A stretch of DNA of 17,011 bases, taken from Bacteroidaceae bacterium. GTDB taxonomy: Bacteria; Bacteroidota; Bacteroidia; Bacteroidales; CHK158-818. The translations under genes and the position numbers were made by a program. Position 1 is the stretch's first letter; each line of letters opens with the position of its first letter. Positions 1 to 7,107 of this stretch are shown here, one piece after another. Below the pieces are notes generated by a model. The model was not told the DNA's origin and searched no databases. It saw nothing but the letters and a program-made list of their open reading frames with translations. The DNA lies in assembly GCA_017467745.1 (NCBI GenBank), contig JAFUKV010000304.1, positions 1 to 17,011 of the forward strand. The letters are read 5' to 3'.

Positions 1-35
1 AAACCTGCAATGAGTATGACAATGTCTAAAAGCAT
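1..35 (-). CDS. N-terminus of a membrane protein (partial)
   Basis: An ATG at 35 opens a minus-strand reading frame that runs off the window edge: MLLDIVILIAGF. The twelve visible residues are almost all hydrophobic, so this looks like the first membrane segment of an integral membrane protein. The start resembles those of Na+/Ca2+ exchanger-type and CvpA-type proteins, but twelve residues cannot decide this. It lies 80 nt downstream of the lpxA stop codon with a terminator-like hairpin in between, so it is probably transcribed separately from the lpx genes or only by read-through. Confidence 0.4.
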   Translation of the reverse strand, partial: MLLDIVILIAG

Positions 36-49
36 AAACTTCGTTTTAT

Positions 50-90
50 AAAAAATAAAGAACGGAGGAGGATGTTGTGTCCTTCTCCGT
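50..90 (-). terminator. Rho-independent terminator of the lpx operon
   Basis: An 11-bp stem (62-72 with 80-90, one G-T wobble) closes a 7-nt loop. Read on the minus strand it is followed by a T-rich run (TCTTTATTTTTTA, 61 down to 49). It starts 26 nt after the lpxA stop codon, which is where an operon-end terminator is expected. Confidence 0.75.
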
Positions 91-115
91 ATCTATTGAA
101 AATAATATTCTATTT

Positions 116-892
116 TTAGAGGTATCCTCGTATAATACCGCGTTGAGAATTTCGCACGAACAGGATGATTTCATCCCGTTCTTTTGTTGCCGGCAGTTCG
201 GCTTCGATACGTTCTATCGCGTCGGAGTTATTTAGTCCTGACAAATAGAGATAACGGTATATTTCTTGAATGTCCCGGATGGTTTCGTTTGAGAAGTTTC
301 GTCGACGCAACCCGATAGAATTGATACCTGCATAAGAGATGGGATAACGGGCTGCTTTTACGTAAGGGGGAATATCTTTGTTGATAAGAGATCCGCCCTG
401 TATCATAACATGAGATCCTACGTGGCAGAATTGATGTACTAACACTCCGCCGCTGATAATGGCATAGTCGTCAACTTGTACTTCTCCGGCAATCTGCGTA
501 GCGTTGGATATAATTACGTTGTTACCTACAACGCAATCGTGAGCGACATGGCAATAGGCCATAATCAAACAATTGTGTCCTACTACGGTTTTTCCTTTCG
601 ACGCAGTCCCTCTATTGATAGTAACACATTCTCGAATAGGAGTATTGTCTCCTATTTCAGCGGTTGTTTCTTCTCCCCGAAATTTCAAATCTTGGGGTAT
701 TCCGGCTATTACGGCTCCCGGAAAAATATTGCAATTTTTCCCGATACGGGCTCCTTCTAATATCGTAGCGTTTGAACCGATGCGGGTTCCCTCGCCGATA
801 ACTACGTTTTTATCTATTGTAACGAACGGCTCTATAACAACATTCGGTGCTATTTTCGCCTCAGGGTGTACGTAAGCTAATGGCTGTTTCAT
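116..892 (-). CDS. lpxA: UDP-N-acetylglucosamine O-acyltransferase LpxA
   Basis: LpxA carries out the first acylation of lipid A synthesis, moving a 3-hydroxyacyl chain from acyl carrier protein to the 3-OH of UDP-GlcNAc in the cytoplasm. The 258-residue protein is of normal length. Residues 8-185 are a left-handed beta-helix of hexapeptide repeats (for example VVIGEG, ARIGKN, VVGNNV). The HVAHD motif supplies His115 and His118, the latter matching the catalytic histidine (His125) of the E. coli enzyme. A helical C-terminal domain (about 190-258) includes GINSIGLRRRNF and ends RGIIRGYL, usual for Bacteroidota LpxA. It is the last gene of the lpxD-lpxC/fabZ-lpxA operon, 19 nt after the preceding stop codon. 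No Shine-Dalgarno site is visible at the ATG. The 3-hydroxyacyl chain length it prefers cannot be read from the sequence. Confidence 0.96.
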   Translation of the reverse strand: MKQPLAYVHPEAKIAPNVVIEPFVTIDKNVVIGEGTRIGSNATILEGARIGKNCNIFPGAVIAGIPQDLKFRGEETTAEIGDNTPIRECVTINRGTASKGKTVVGHNCLIMAYCHVAHDCVVGNNVIISNATQIAGEVQVDDYAIISGGVLVHQFCHVGSHVMIQGGSLINKDIPPYVKAARYPISYAGINSIGLRRRNFSNETIRDIQEIYRYLYLSGLNNSDAIERIEAELPATKERDEIILFVRNSQRGIIRGYL

Positions 893-911
893 TTCTTGTG
901 GAAAATGGTTA

Positions 912-2297
912 TTATTTATTCTTTATTATTTGAGCTAAAAATTCGGCCTCCGCTACTATTTTTTCTCCAACGAAAGCATATCCTTTCATATAAGCACATC
1001 CTCTTCTTAATTCTGTCATTAATGAGAGGTGAAATATCAAAGTATCTCCCGGTACAACTTTTTGGCGGAATTTTACGCTGTCTATTTTCATAAAATATGT
1101 AGAGTAACGATGTGCCTCTTCTACCGAGTTAAGCACAAGCAGACCGCCTGTTTGTGCCATCGCTTCTACTATCAGAACGCCCGGCATGACAGGTTCTTCG
1201 GGAAAATGTCCTTGAAAAAACGGTTCGTTTACGGTAACGTTTTTTACCCCTACGATATGCGATGTACCTATTTCTATGATCTTGTCTACCATTAAGAACG
1301 GAAACCGGTGCGGCAATAACTGGCGGATGCGGTTTACATCCATGATAGATTCTTTACTCATATCGTAAACAGGCGCTTGTATCTCTATCCGTTTTATTTC
1401 TTTCCGTAATTGACGGGCTAACATATTATTGATTTTGTGTCCCGGACGGGTTGCGATAATACGGCCTTTTATCCGTTTCCCTATTAACGCTATGTCTCCT
1501 AATATGTCTAATAGTTTATGTCGAGCCGGTTCGTTATCGAAAACAAGCGGTTTATGGTTGATATACCCGAGATTTTCTATTGATTGATGAGGCGTGTTCA
1601 TCAAGTCGGCCAATCGGTCTAATTCTTCTTGCGATGTTTTTTGATCGTATATAACAATGGCGTTATCTAAATCACCGCCTTTTATTAAATTATTTTTTAC
1701 CAACGGCTCTATTTCGCGAACGAAAACGAACGTCCTGCAACCGGATATTTCAGTTGTAAAATCGTCTATGTTGTCTAAACAAGCGTATTGGTTTGAAAGT
1801 ACAGGCGAATTGAACGCTATCAATACGTTTACGCTGAAATGATCATCGGGCAATATCAGTATGGATGCTCCGCTCTCTTCGTCTTTAACTTCTATTTTTT
1901 CTTTAATTATAAAGTACTCTCTTTCTGCTTTTTGTTCTTCTATGCCGACTTTATCTATTCCTTCTATGTAATATTTGGCGCTACCATCCAAAATAGGGAA
2001 TTCCGGAGCATTGACCTGAATCAGGCAATTATCTATGCCGGCTCCGTACAAAGCAGCCATAGCGTGTTCTATGGTACTGATTTGGGCATCTTTCTTTCCT
2101 ACTACGGTCCCTCTTTGCGTGTCGATAACGTTATCTGCCACAGCATCGATTATGGGTTGTCCTTCTAAATCGGTGCGTTGTATTTTGTATCCGTAGTTTT
2201 CTTCTGCGGGCAAAAAAGAGACAGTTATGTCTAATCCCGTATGTAATCCTTTACCGGTAAGAGTAAAACTACTCTTTAATGTCTTTTGCTTTATCAT
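912..2297 (-). CDS. lpxC/fabZ: Bifunctional LpxC deacetylase / FabZ dehydratase
   Basis: This fused 461-residue protein joins two enzymes. Residues 1 to about 305 are LpxC, the zinc-dependent UDP-3-O-acyl-GlcNAc N-deacetylase that commits the cell to lipid A synthesis. The zinc ligands are visible as His78 (in STIEHAMAAL), His260 and Asp264 (in EPARHKLLDILGD), with Glu77 and His287 (RPGHKINN) as catalytic residues. Residues from about 316 to 461 are FabZ, the 3-hydroxyacyl-ACP dehydratase of fatty-acid elongation: LLPHRFPFLMVD, then GHFPEEPVMPGV with His364 and Glu378 as the catalytic pair. The fusion is characteristic of Bacteroidota. It places the two activities that compete for 3-hydroxyacyl chains under one promoter and in fixed ratio. 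The gene lies 34 nt after lpxD and 19 nt before lpxA. The start at MIKQKTLKSSF matches the family, and there is no Shine-Dalgarno site. Confidence 0.97.
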   Translation of the reverse strand: MIKQKTLKSSFTLTGKGLHTGLDITVSFLPAEENYGYKIQRTDLEGQPIIDAVADNVIDTQRGTVVGKKDAQISTIEHAMAALYGAGIDNCLIQVNAPEFPILDGSAKYYIEGIDKVGIEEQKAEREYFIIKEKIEVKDEESGASILILPDDHFSVNVLIAFNSPVLSNQYACLDNIDDFTTEISGCRTFVFVREIEPLVKNNLIKGGDLDNAIVIYDQKTSQEELDRLADLMNTPHQSIENLGYINHKPLVFDNEPARHKLLDILGDIALIGKRIKGRIIATRPGHKINNMLARQLRKEIKRIEIQAPVYDMSKESIMDVNRIRQLLPHRFPFLMVDKIIEIGTSHIVGVKNVTVNEPFFQGHFPEEPVMPGVLIVEAMAQTGGLLVLNSVEEAHRYSTYFMKIDSVKFRQKVVPGDTLIFHLSLMTELRRGCAYMKGYAFVGEKIVAEAEFLAQIIKNK

Positions 2298-2331
2298 ATG
2301 TAGATTTTTTATGATATTAAATACATTGATT

Positions 2332-3372
2332 TTATTCTTCCAGTTTTTGTTTCAGAAGTTTTACTTCTTGTTGAAGTTCTTCCACTAATTTCAGCATATT
2401 GGGCAAACGCTTTATCATTCCGGCCGTGCGGAAGGCTTCTTTTTTAGGCTGTGCCGGTGAACCGAATATTGTTTGTCCGTTATCAATATCTTTTGTAACG
2501 CCTGATTGCGCTCCGATGTTGACATGATTACCTATGTTGATATGCCCCGCTAATCCAACTTGTCCGCCAAACATGCAGTTGTCGCCTACTTTTGTCGAAC
2601 CGGCTATTCCGCATTGTGCCGCCATAACCGTATTATTGCCTATTTCTACGTTGTGGGCTACTTGTATTAGGTTGTCTAACTTAACGCCTTTACGTATGTA
2701 GGTAGATCCCATTGTTGCGCGGTCTATTGTCGTATTCGCTCCTATTTCGACGTAATCTTCTACTACAACGTTTCCTATTTGCGCTATTTTTACATACGAA
2801 TCGCCCATAGGAGCAAATCCGAAACCGTCAGCGCCTATCACAACTCCGGAGTGTATAGTGCAATTATTTCCTATAACACAGTCTCGGTAAATTTTAGCAC
2901 CCGGATATATAGTTGTATCATTACCGATTTTTACGTTTTCACCAAGGTATACCTGAGGATATATTTTTACGTTCTCGCCTATCTCTACGTTTTCACCTAT
3001 ATAAGAGTAAGCTCCTATATATACGGAAGAGGGCAATGATACGGAAGATGCTATGAAAGAGTTAGGGTCTATACCGCTTTTAGGTTGTCGTGCAGCTTCA
3101 ACCATATTGAGCAGCATAGCCATAGAAGTGTATGCGTCATTGACGCGGATAAGTGTGGCTTGTACCGGATGTTCCGGTTCGAAACTTTTATTTATTAAAA
3201 CGATACTTGATTTCGTTTCATATAAATAGTGTATATATTTGGAATTGGCGAGGAAACTGAGCGTTCCCGGTACACCTTCTTCTATCTTGGATAAATTGTT
3301 GACTTTGGCGTCAGGGTTGCCGATAATTTCTCCTTGTAAAAAATCGGCTATTTGCTGAGCTGTAAATTCCAT
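2332..3372 (-). CDS. lpxD: UDP-3-O-(3-hydroxyacyl)glucosamine N-acyltransferase LpxD
   Basis: LpxD adds the second 3-hydroxyacyl chain, N-linked, to UDP-3-O-acyl-glucosamine after LpxC has removed the acetyl group. The 346-residue protein has an N-terminal uridine-binding domain (about 1-100). A long hexapeptide-repeat beta-helix follows (about 105-315; IGENVEIGENVKIYP, IGADGFGF at 179-186). The catalytic histidine is His240 in LIQVAHNVEIG. The C-terminal helix (about 321-346) is rich in Leu, Lys and Glu, like the coiled extension of other LpxD proteins. It is the first gene of the operon. The repetitive DNA around 2920-3005 is only the codon pattern of the hexapeptide repeats. The ATG at 3372 has no Shine-Dalgarno site. 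Because lpxD precedes lpxA, and lpxB is absent, the operon covers only the acylation and deacetylation steps. Confidence 0.97.
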   Translation of the reverse strand: MEFTAQQIADFLQGEIIGNPDAKVNNLSKIEEGVPGTLSFLANSKYIHYLYETKSSIVLINKSFEPEHPVQATLIRVNDAYTSMAMLLNMVEAARQPKSGIDPNSFIASSVSLPSSVYIGAYSYIGENVEIGENVKIYPQVYLGENVKIGNDTTIYPGAKIYRDCVIGNNCTIHSGVVIGADGFGFAPMGDSYVKIAQIGNVVVEDYVEIGANTTIDRATMGSTYIRKGVKLDNLIQVAHNVEIGNNTVMAAQCGIAGSTKVGDNCMFGGQVGLAGHINIGNHVNIGAQSGVTKDIDNGQTIFGSPAQPKKEAFRTAGMIKRLPNMLKLVEELQQEVKLLKQKLEE

Positions 3373-3734
3373 TTATATTTAAAATCTTAATTTCTAAATC
3401 CCACACTAAAAAAATACCCTCTTGCATTTTGTTTATAAAAATACAAGCGGTTTATGCAAGGTAACAGTAAAAATGAAATAGTTGTTACAACTATATTTTC
3501 CATTTGCAAATTACGCTCTTTTTTTTGAATTAAAGCATAAAGAATTCGATTTTTATTCGTTGTAATGTGAGTATATTTTTTGTGAGAAGAAAAAGTGTTA
3601 TGTAATTAATTGATTTTCATGTATGTATTATAATGTAGGATTCGAATGTGTATAGTTGTTTTTTTATCTGAAAATTTTGTTTTTATTATAATTTCAGAAA
3701 AGTTGAAGAATCAATCAAAAAAAGTTGCTCGAAT
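3373..3734. other. AT-rich intergenic gap between lpxD and tRNA-Thr
   Basis: About 360 nt without a credible reading frame on either strand. It must hold the minus-strand promoter of the lpx operon, but I find no well-spaced match. The best -7 candidate on the minus strand is TATAGTTG (3495 to 3488), which has no TTTG at the right distance. The rest consists of A/T runs without a hairpin or repeat I would defend. Confidence 0.6.
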
Positions 3735-3766
3735 ATTGTGTACAAATGCGAAAAATATTAATTTTG
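3735..3766 (+). promoter_or_regulatory. Bacteroidota-type promoter of tRNA-Thr
   Basis: A -7 element TAATTTTG at 3759-3766 matches the TAnnTTTG consensus exactly. A -33 element ATTG at 3735-3738 (three of four bases of TTTG) lies 20 nt upstream. The tRNA begins 15 nt after the -7 box, so the primary transcript would carry a leader of only about 8-12 nt. Confidence 0.7.
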
Positions 3767-3781
3767 CGTCAGTTTTGATTT

Positions 3782-3854
3782 GCCGCAATAGCTCAGTTGG
3801 TAGAGCATTTCATTCGTAACGAAAAGGTCGAGGGTTCGAGTCCCTCTCGCGGCT
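3782..3854 (+). tRNA. tRNA-Thr (anticodon CGT)
   Basis: A complete 73-nt cloverleaf reads threonine codon ACG. The acceptor 5' strand (3782-3788) pairs with 3847-3853. U8 and A9 are followed by a GCTC/GAGC D stem. The anticodon stem TTTCA/CGAAA encloses the loop TTCGTAA with anticodon CGT. A perfect GAGGG/CCCTC T stem encloses TTCGAGT. The discriminator base is T, and CCA is not encoded. Two A-C mismatches are present: position 6-67 in the acceptor stem and 31-39 closing the anticodon loop. The tRNA has its own promoter and terminator and is a single-gene unit. Confidence 0.95.
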
Positions 3855-3865
3855 CTTGGTGATGG

Positions 3866-3905
3866 GCATCGGGCAATTTTGATGAAATTGTGAGATGCTT
3901 TTTTT
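3866..3905 (+). terminator. Rho-independent terminator after tRNA-Thr
   Basis: A hairpin with outer stem GCATC/GATGC (3866-3870 with 3894-3898) and inner stem CAATTT/AAATTG (3874-3879 with 3885-3890) is followed by seven T (3899-3905). It ends 26 nt before the galE start codon, so galE transcription must begin within it, beyond it, or by read-through. Confidence 0.85.
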
Positions 3906-3931
3906 ATTTAATCAGATATAATCGTATTATT

Positions 3932-4972
3932 ATGAAGGGGAAAATTTTAGTCACCGGAGGTACGGGCTATATAGGTTCGCATACGGTTGTCGAGTTGCAA
4001 AATGCCGAATATGAAGTAGTGGTTATTGATAACCTTTCTAATTCTAATATCGGGGTGTTGGATGGTATAGAGCGCATTACCGGAATTCGTCCGGCTTTTA
4101 AGCAAATAGATGTTTGCGATAAAGAGGCGTTGGAACAACTTTTTCAAGAATATCCCGGTATAAAAGGTATCATCAATTTTGCAGCCAGCAAAGCTGTGGG
4201 TGAATCGGTTAAAGAACCTTTAAAATATTATCGGAATAATTTGGTATCAGTTATTAATCTGCTCGAATTGATGCCTAAGTATAATATTGAGGGGTTTGTT
4301 TTTTCTTCTTCATGTACGGTTTACGGGCAGCCGGATGCGGAGTATTTGCCTGTAACGGAGTCTGCTCCACGTAAAAAAGCGCTCTCTCCTTATGGTAATA
4401 CAAAAACAATATGCGAAGATATTATTTGCGATACAATTCATTCTGGTGCTCCGTTTAAAAGTATAATTTTGCGTTATTTCAATCCGATAGGGGCGCATCC
4501 GACAGCTGAAATAGGCGAATTGCCTAATGGCGTGCCTCAAAATCTACTTCCGTTTGTAACGCAAACAGCCATAGGAATACGGGAAAAATTAAGCGTTTTT
4601 GGTGATGATTATAATACTCCTGACGGTTCTTGTATTCGCGATTATATAAATGTGGTAGATTTAGCCAAAGCGCATGTAATAGCTGTTGATAGAATGATTT
4701 CCGGTAAGAGCCTTGATAATGTGGAAATCTTTAATTTAGGTACCGGTAGAGGACTGTCTGTGTTGGAGCTGATTCGGACTTTTGAGAAAGTAACCGGTGT
4801 AAAACTGAATTACCAGATTGTAGGACGTCGTGAAGGAGATATCGAGAAAGTATGGGCTAATCCGGAAAAAGCGAATAACGTGTTGGGCTGGACGGCAAAG
4901 GAAACCGTAGAAGATACATTGATGTCGGCATGGCGTTGGCAGTTGAAACTGCGTGAACGCGGTCTTTGCTAA
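3932..4972 (+). CDS. galE: UDP-glucose 4-epimerase GalE
   Basis: GalE interconverts UDP-glucose and UDP-galactose (some members also the N-acetyl forms) using a tightly bound NAD in the cytoplasm. It supplies galactose units for lipopolysaccharide and capsule and feeds galactose into glycolysis. From the ATG at 3932 the protein has 346 residues. The Rossmann motif GGTGYIG is at 9-15. The extended short-chain dehydrogenase active site is SSSCTVYG followed by SPYGNTK, with catalytic Tyr154 and Lys158. RYFNPIGAH and the C-terminal substrate domain follow. The frame stays open upstream to a GTG at 3890, but that adds 14 codons lying over the terminator of the tRNA and preceding the Rossmann strand, so I take the ATG (MKGKILVTGG). 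No Shine-Dalgarno site is present. A strong terminator follows 20 nt after the stop codon, so it is a single-gene unit. Confidence 0.96.
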   Translation: MKGKILVTGGTGYIGSHTVVELQNAEYEVVVIDNLSNSNIGVLDGIERITGIRPAFKQIDVCDKEALEQLFQEYPGIKGIINFAASKAVGESVKEPLKYYRNNLVSVINLLELMPKYNIEGFVFSSSCTVYGQPDAEYLPVTESAPRKKALSPYGNTKTICEDIICDTIHSGAPFKSIILRYFNPIGAHPTAEIGELPNGVPQNLLPFVTQTAIGIREKLSVFGDDYNTPDGSCIRDYINVVDLAKAHVIAVDRMISGKSLDNVEIFNLGTGRGLSVLELIRTFEKVTGVKLNYQIVGRREGDIEKVWANPEKANNVLGWTAKETVEDTLMSAWRWQLKLRERGLC

Positions 4973-4991
4973 GATTTGATAAGTTATTACG

Positions 4992-5025
4992 AAAAAGCGG
5001 ATTGATTTCATCAATCCGCTTTTTT
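4992..5025 (+). terminator. Rho-independent terminator of galE
   Basis: A perfect 14-bp stem (4992-5005 with 5011-5024) with a 5-nt loop begins 20 nt after the galE stop codon. The stem is A-rich at its 5' end and T-rich at its 3' end (T run 5020-5025), so it could also work on the minus strand. Confidence 0.9.
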
Positions 5026-5293
5026 ATTGTTTTAATCGGTTTTTTGGAGAGCACTACACGTTGTCTTTATTATATGTCTATTTTACTATGTCTGCACTTA
5101 TTTTTACGATCTTCTCTGTGCTTTTGGTAGGATTTTTACGTATAGCGTCAATTGTTTCTATGAACTGCAACTGCTATTTTTTTCAATGTTAGGAGTCTAA
5201 TAAGTTTTTACTTGTTTGGTCTATGTAGTTTCTATGTGTAGGGAGAATAAAAGAAGAGTAGAATTTTATTTATAATCAGTTGTTATTTAGATT
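5026..5293. other. Gene-free gap between two terminators
   Basis: About 270 nt enclosed by the galE terminator and the terminator of the oxidoreductase gene. No family-like protein is encoded. The only reading frame of note is a 34-codon plus-strand frame at 5088-5192 (begins MSALIFTIFSVLLVGFL, ends with a Cys-rich tail). It would be a one-segment membrane peptide, but it has no visible promoter or ribosome-binding site. I do not call it a gene. Confidence 0.55.
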
Positions 5294-5324
5294 AAAAAAG
5301 GAGAGAATATACATTCTCTCCTTT
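5290..5324 (-). terminator. Rho-independent terminator of the oxidoreductase gene
   Basis: A perfect 12-bp stem (5297-5308 with 5313-5324), loop ATAC, starts about 40 nt after the stop codon of the minus-strand gene. On the minus strand it ends in a run of six T (5299 to 5294). Confidence 0.85.
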
Positions 5325-5362
5325 CTAGTTATAAATCAGATAATTTGTTTTTTGCGAAAGAA

Positions 5363-6835
5363 TTATTTCGGCATCTCGGGCAAACTCCAACCATCACGAT
5401 AGTTGTGTTTGATCAATTCAGCAGCAAATGCTTTTGCATTGAACGGTTCGCTCCATTTTGTGTCGAATTTGGGGTCGCCATTCACAACATGGAAGTCGTC
5501 AGAAATCATAACTTTAATTTCGTCATTATCTTTGATGTTGGTGAATTGCATATTTTGACCGTCCCATAATAATTCACGGTTCAGGTTTTGCAAACGAGTA
5601 GCCAATACCCCCATAACAACCATTTCATTGAAAGGACCTGCTTCACTGAAATCAGAAGTTGTTTTTACGCGATTAGCAGCACTTTCTTTACAAGCTCTGA
5701 TCCAGTCTTGTTCGTGCGATACTTTAACTTCGCGTTGAGTTTTGGGAGAGTTGGGTTTTCTGCCTGAAAGCAACCACGGGTTAACACCGTAGCAACCGCA
5801 AATCAAGATGTCTTTGGTTCCGTAGAAAATTACGCCACCTCCTGAATCGTTGGGGTTTTTACCAACCGGCCATCCTGCGGGAAGTTCGGGTTTGATACCA
5901 CCGTCATACCACCATACTTCAACTTCGGGCATAGCCACTTTCGGCATATTGTCGCGAGCGGGGAATACCAACTTAACTTTTTGAGCAGAAGGTGCGCAGT
6001 CTGCCAACAATTTAGTTGAGCTTGCTTGTACGCGAGTAGGATATCCTAATTTAAGGCCTTTGAATACGGGATGCAAAATGTGGCAAGCCATATCGCCGAG
6101 AGCTCCTGTACCGAAGTCCCACCATCCACGCCAGTTCCACGGGTGATAAATGGGGTTGTAATCGCGTTGTTTAGCCGGGCCTAAGAACAATTCCCAATCT
6201 AATTCTTTCGGAACTTTTACTTTTCCTTCGGGTTTGTTCAAGCCTTGCGGCCAAATAGGACGGTCTGTAAACGCTTCTACTTTCGTTACTTCACCAATTT
6301 CTCCGTTCCAAATCCAGTCGCAAACTTGGCGAACGCCAGATCCGGATGCACCTTGGTTACCCATTTGAGTGGCAACTTTGTATTTGTCGGCTAATTTAGT
6401 TAATAAACGAGATTCATAAACTGTGTGCGTTAACGGCTTTTGGCAATAAACATGTTTACCCATTGTAATGGCTTGCGCAGTAATGATAGCGTGTGTGTGG
6501 TCGGCTGTTGCAACCAATACACCATCAATAGAGTCACCCATTTCGTCGAACATAACACGGTAATCTTTGTATTTCTTTGCTTCCGGACAACGTGCGAATC
6601 CGCCTTTTGCAGCGTATTTCCAGTCAACGTCGCAAAGAGCTACGATGTTTTCTGACGTCATGTTACCAAGGTTAGCATTACCCATACCACCGATACCTAC
6701 ACCTGCGATATTCATTTTGTCCGTAGGTGCTGTGTGTCCCCAACTTTTACCTAATACGGTATTAGGCACAACCGTGAGTCCTAATGCAGCAACTGCACTT
6801 CTTTGAAGAAAACTTCTTCTTGAAATTTCACTCAT
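5363..6835 (-). CDS. Tat-exported Gfo/Idh/MocA family oxidoreductase
   Basis: A 490-residue member of the Gfo/Idh/MocA family, which use NAD(P) for redox chemistry on sugars and related alcohols. Substrate unknown. Residues 1 to about 30 are a twin-arginine signal (SRRSFLQ at 5-11, then a hydrophobic stretch), so it should be exported folded, with its cofactor, to the periplasm. The Rossmann domain has a Gly-rich loop (GVGIGGMGNAN, 45-55), ALCDVD (67-72) and the family lysine in CQKPLTHT (131-138, Lys133). The usual EKP is QKP here, which occurs in this subfamily. GTGALGDMACHILHP (242-256) gives the conserved Asp248 and His252 near the substrate site. The C-terminal part looks like the bacterial oxidoreductase C-terminal domain. 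Glycosidases of family GH109 share this fold and cannot be excluded. It is a single-gene unit with a good promoter and strong terminator. Codon choice (GGT, AAC, ATC, GAC) differs from its neighbours and suggests high expression. Confidence 0.9.
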   Translation of the reverse strand: MSEISRRSFLQRSAVAALGLTVVPNTVLGKSWGHTAPTDKMNIAGVGIGGMGNANLGNMTSENIVALCDVDWKYAAKGGFARCPEAKKYKDYRVMFDEMGDSIDGVLVATADHTHAIITAQAITMGKHVYCQKPLTHTVYESRLLTKLADKYKVATQMGNQGASGSGVRQVCDWIWNGEIGEVTKVEAFTDRPIWPQGLNKPEGKVKVPKELDWELFLGPAKQRDYNPIYHPWNWRGWWDFGTGALGDMACHILHPVFKGLKLGYPTRVQASSTKLLADCAPSAQKVKLVFPARDNMPKVAMPEVEVWWYDGGIKPELPAGWPVGKNPNDSGGGVIFYGTKDILICGCYGVNPWLLSGRKPNSPKTQREVKVSHEQDWIRACKESAANRVKTTSDFSEAGPFNEMVVMGVLATRLQNLNRELLWDGQNMQFTNIKDNDEIKVMISDDFHVVNGDPKFDTKWSEPFNAKAFAAELIKHNYRDGWSLPEMPK

Positions 6836-6947
6836 GATAGTAATTTTTAAATTTAAAGTGTAATTATAAGCTTGTGATTACTTAATTCCTTTAACAAAAA
6901 AATAAAAAACATTCAACATCCTGCCATATGTGATGTTTATTACACAA

Positions 6948-6978
6948 CAAATATGCAATAAATTTGTATAACATCAAA
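6948..6978 (-). promoter_or_regulatory. Bacteroidota-type promoter of the oxidoreductase gene
   Basis: On the minus strand a -33 element TTTG (6978 to 6975) is followed after exactly 19 nt by CATATTTG (6955 to 6948), seven of eight matches to TAnnTTTG. The predicted start of transcription is near 6941, giving a leader of about 105 nt before the ATG at 6835. That leader holds a 6-bp inverted repeat (6915-6920 with 6932-6937). Confidence 0.7.
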
Positions 6979-7107
6979 ACATATTGCTGTTTTTTGAGAT
7001 ATTTTAATGATAACGAAGATGTGCACAGACCGTCTTCATTATTTCGTTCCGAAGTTACGCAGAAATAACGAAAATGTAAAATATTCGAGTAGAAAAATTA
7101 TATGTTA

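Noticed and set aside
2920..3005. Short, spaced DNA repeats (variants of TTTACGTTTTCACC) resembling a small repeat array
   Set aside because: They lie in frame within lpxD and encode the IGENV-type hexapeptide repeats; spacing follows the 18-nt protein period, not a CRISPR pattern.
3890..3931. 14-codon upstream extension of galE from a GTG
   Set aside because: It covers the tRNA terminator and T run, and the Rossmann strand of GalE normally starts right after the ATG at 3932.
7015..7042. Dyad GAAGA...TCTTC after the antiporter gene, considered as its terminator
   Set aside because: The stem is about 5-6 bp and on the minus strand is not followed by a T run, so I do not list it as a terminator.
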